Assembly (NCBI RefSeq): GCF_001517085.1
Contig: NZ_LRAC01000147.1
Coordinates: 62,001-126,000, forward strand
Origin: Paenibacillus sp. DMB5
GTDB taxonomy: Bacteria > Bacillota > Bacilli > Paenibacillales > Paenibacillaceae
Direction: 5' to 3'
Length of the DNA: 64,000 nt
Part shown: piece after piece, positions 63,401-64,000 of the stretch
Layout: each line of letters starts with the position of its first letter
Position numbering within the stretch: position 1 is the first letter of the stretch
Notes under the pieces: generated by a model
Seen by the model: only the letters and a program-made list of their open reading frames with translations
Databases searched by the model: none
Told to the model about the DNA's origin: nothing
Translations under genes and position numbers: made by a program

Positions 63401-64000
63401 GAATAATCACTTTGATGTCCGGAAAAACAGCTTTGGCTGCACTTGACCCTGCCTGAATCAGCTGGACCAGGTTGGAAACATTACTGTAGCTCCCCAGCGG
63501 ATGCAGCATACCGTTATTGATCTCATTGCCGATTTGCACCCACTCCGGGGTAACCCCCGCCTCTTGCAGCGCTTTCATAACATCGGTAGTATATTCCGAT
63601 ACATGGACCTTTAATTGCTCCAGATCAGCGTCAGCCCATGCCGCAGGCGTGACCTGCTTCCCCGGGTCCGCCCAGCTGTCGCTGTAGTGGAAATCAATCA
63701 TCACCCGGAAACCGAGAGCGCTTACACGTGATGCCAAAGCAACAACTTCTTCTGTACTGTTATGACCGTTTGAAGGATGGTCTGAAGGATTAACCCAGGC
63801 TCTGATCCGGATGGAATCAATTCCATGATCCTTCAGAATGTACAGAAGATCCTGTTCTTCCCCGTTATCATTATAAAATTTATACCCAAGCGCCTCTAAT
63901 TGCGGCAGCCAGCTGATATCTGCACCTTTGGCGAAGGATCCGGGTGCAGCGGAAGCTTCTGCTTTTCCGGGTAAACCGGTGAATACCGTTGACAGCACCA
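60420..64000 (-). CDS. GH53 arabinogalactan endo-beta-1,4-galactanase with binding modules and SLH anchor (5' end outside window)
   Basis: At least 1192 residues; the frame continues past 64000 and only the end of the signal peptide (GLPGKAEASA) is visible. GH53 barrel (FAKGADISWLPQLEALGYKF, IRIRAWVNPSD, FHYSDSWADPGKQ, QIGNEINNGMLHP with acid/base Glu, VMIVEVGG with nucleophile Glu) cuts beta-1,4-galactan. Then a Big2 domain, two CBM61-like modules (NPGFEDGLASW and NPGFENVKEDG), a Thr/Pro/Gly repeat linker, a beta-rich module and three SLH repeats (FSDVSSGHWYSDAVGYMAARGI and following). The enzyme should be fixed to the cell wall and work outside. It fits with GH43, GH35 and the sugar transporter. 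Confidence 0.93.
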   Translation of the reverse strand, partial: VLSTVFTGLPGKAEASAAPGSFAKGADISWLPQLEALGYKFYNDNGEEQDLLYILKDHGIDSIRIRAWVNPSDHPSNGHNSTEEVVALASRVSALGFRVMIDFHYSDSWADPGKQVTPAAWADADLEQLKVHVSEYTTDVMKALQEAGVTPEWVQIGNEINNGMLHPLGSYSNVSNLVQLIQAGSSAAKAVFPDIKVIIHRANGAEAGVDPFYAGLVAAGLKDSDYDIIGLSYYPEATFTSSIDELSENMNKLEQNYGKEVMIVEVGGNVSEDVDSVHNMLVAAQNKLHAVPNQKGTGIFYWEPTGIMFDYPLSAWNKDGSPTIAMDAFIDGAVEINRYPVQSLTLDQPKTVIEVGGNGKLSAILSPENATYKGVKFTSSQPDIVKVDLYKGTLSGISPGTATVTAVTYDGGFTATSEVTVIPSTSLVQNPGFEDGLASWNLTGDESAVTIDKDVYSGSSALHYYSPTPAEFTVSQTITGLENGVYTLSAWVSGGGGEEISEIFAGDAVQSFTNTGWQKWSKPVINDIEVTDGTLTVGAHYKLSDGQWGNLDHFELQEKDNTEYITVINPGFENVKEDGTPEGWTIPDTTPLTAGTGYTGEKSLGFWKDSAFTFEAYQELTGLTDGTYTLSAWSQGAGDEVKNQLYAVSGDQAPLTASFANKGWNKWNQAVVENIKVTGGTLKIGVSLDAKAGDWGSYDDFVLIKNSEEPGTEQPGTDPGTEVPPTDPGTDPGTEVPPTDPGTDPGTQVPPTNPGTDPGTQVPPTEPVNPSPGSIPGSAPGDSSTPAVSGTPAAEPTASVIDNTMVYSVIIKTAADAVKGVSTAKLDTSVMGGLLQKVKQSEAAGQSAAVEIRLDSAANVQAVQLSVPKEALKLLADSTTADLKVEAGLAAITFDHKSVTAMGSAAADSEISITKLAGSGLPENVRSVIGDRAVYDFSVKAGNAEITQFNGGKVKISLPYTPRTGEQTNAIVAYYIDPAGSLKPVRGGYDASNGRVNLQTTHLSQYAAGYNEVKFSDVSSGHWYSDAVGYMAARGIANGTGGSVFAPESKVTRADFLMMIMNAYGIEADSAVPVNFADAGNKYYSPYVGTAKQLGLVSGTGDNQFKPEAVISRQDMSVIFYNILKHLGELPSGKTGQSYENFADTAAVSGYAAESMRALVEAGVITGDGNKLAPKESTTRAQAVQVIYNAIK
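61685..61875 (-). repeat. Tandem 39-bp coding repeat (linker)
   Basis: About four copies of a 39-base unit encode T-D/N-P-G-T-D-P-G-T-E/Q-V-P-P. The DNA copies are very alike (CCCGGATCTGTACCTGG recurs on the plus strand), so copy number may vary between strains and may be hard to assemble. Confidence 0.8.

Noticed and set aside
1..64000. tRNA, rRNA, insertion sequences, prophage or integrase genes
   Set aside because: None recognised in either strand by eye; weak candidates could still be missed without a search tool.

Overview
The window looks like a chromosomal segment of a Paenibacillus-type, spore-forming, flagellated Firmicute. The basis is: a GerA-type spore germination operon, several SLH-anchored surface proteins, YesM/YesN two-component systems, LplB/LplC-type sugar permeases with DUF3502 solute-binding lipoproteins, strong Shine-Dalgarno sites with frequent TTG/GTG starts, and moderate GC. 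This assignment is inferred from gene content. No rRNA, tRNA, CRISPR array, transposase or prophage was recognised.

Layout. 1-8.6 kb: a GH130 mannosylglucose phosphorylase gene with an early frameshift, a YesM-type histidine kinase paired with a solute-binding lipoprotein but no response regulator, a GH35 beta-galactosidase and a nucleotide-pyrophosphatase-like phosphodiesterase. 8.6-20 kb: a UMF1-type MFS transporter, a germination operon (gerA-gerC-gerB, with gerC frameshifted), an OmpR-type regulator/kinase pair cotranscribed with an orphan FlgB-like gene, a DUF2935 protein and a WG-repeat protein. 20-30 kb: two very large exported proteins, one with lamin-tail domains, a metallophosphoesterase and SLH repeats, the other with an OB fold and Ig-like repeats. 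30-36 kb: a ChrA-type transporter pair (one frameshifted) with an internally deleted lgt relic, a ROK regulator, and an ArsR-controlled four-module CoA-disulfide reductase/rhodanese/TusA/DsrE gene. 36-47 kb: a sugar-uptake locus. Permeases, a DUF3502 lipoprotein and a mutarotase-like protein form one unit. A YesN regulator, YesM kinase, paralogous non-lipoprotein binding protein and GH43 galactanase form the adjacent unit. 47-52 kb: three orphan genes, a PadR/DUF1048/DrrAB-like exporter operon and a 59-codon gene. 52-60 kb: a guanidine-degradation operon behind a guanidine-I (ykkC) riboswitch, with a divergent APC permease. 60-64 kb: a GH53 endo-galactanase with SLH repeats, cut by the window end.

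How it fits together. GH53 (endo-1,4-galactan), GH43 (probable exo-1,3-galactan), GH35 and the Lpl-type transporter suggest (arabino)galactan use, with two kinase/binding-protein pairs as possible sugar sensors. The riboswitch operon encodes carboxylation of guanidine, two deiminase subunits and allophanate hydrolase, giving ammonia and CO2.

Quality caution. Four genes (GH130, gerC, gerB 3' end, chrA) each regain the expected family architecture if one base is added. Such clustered single-base losses point to assembly errors at least as much as to true pseudogenes.
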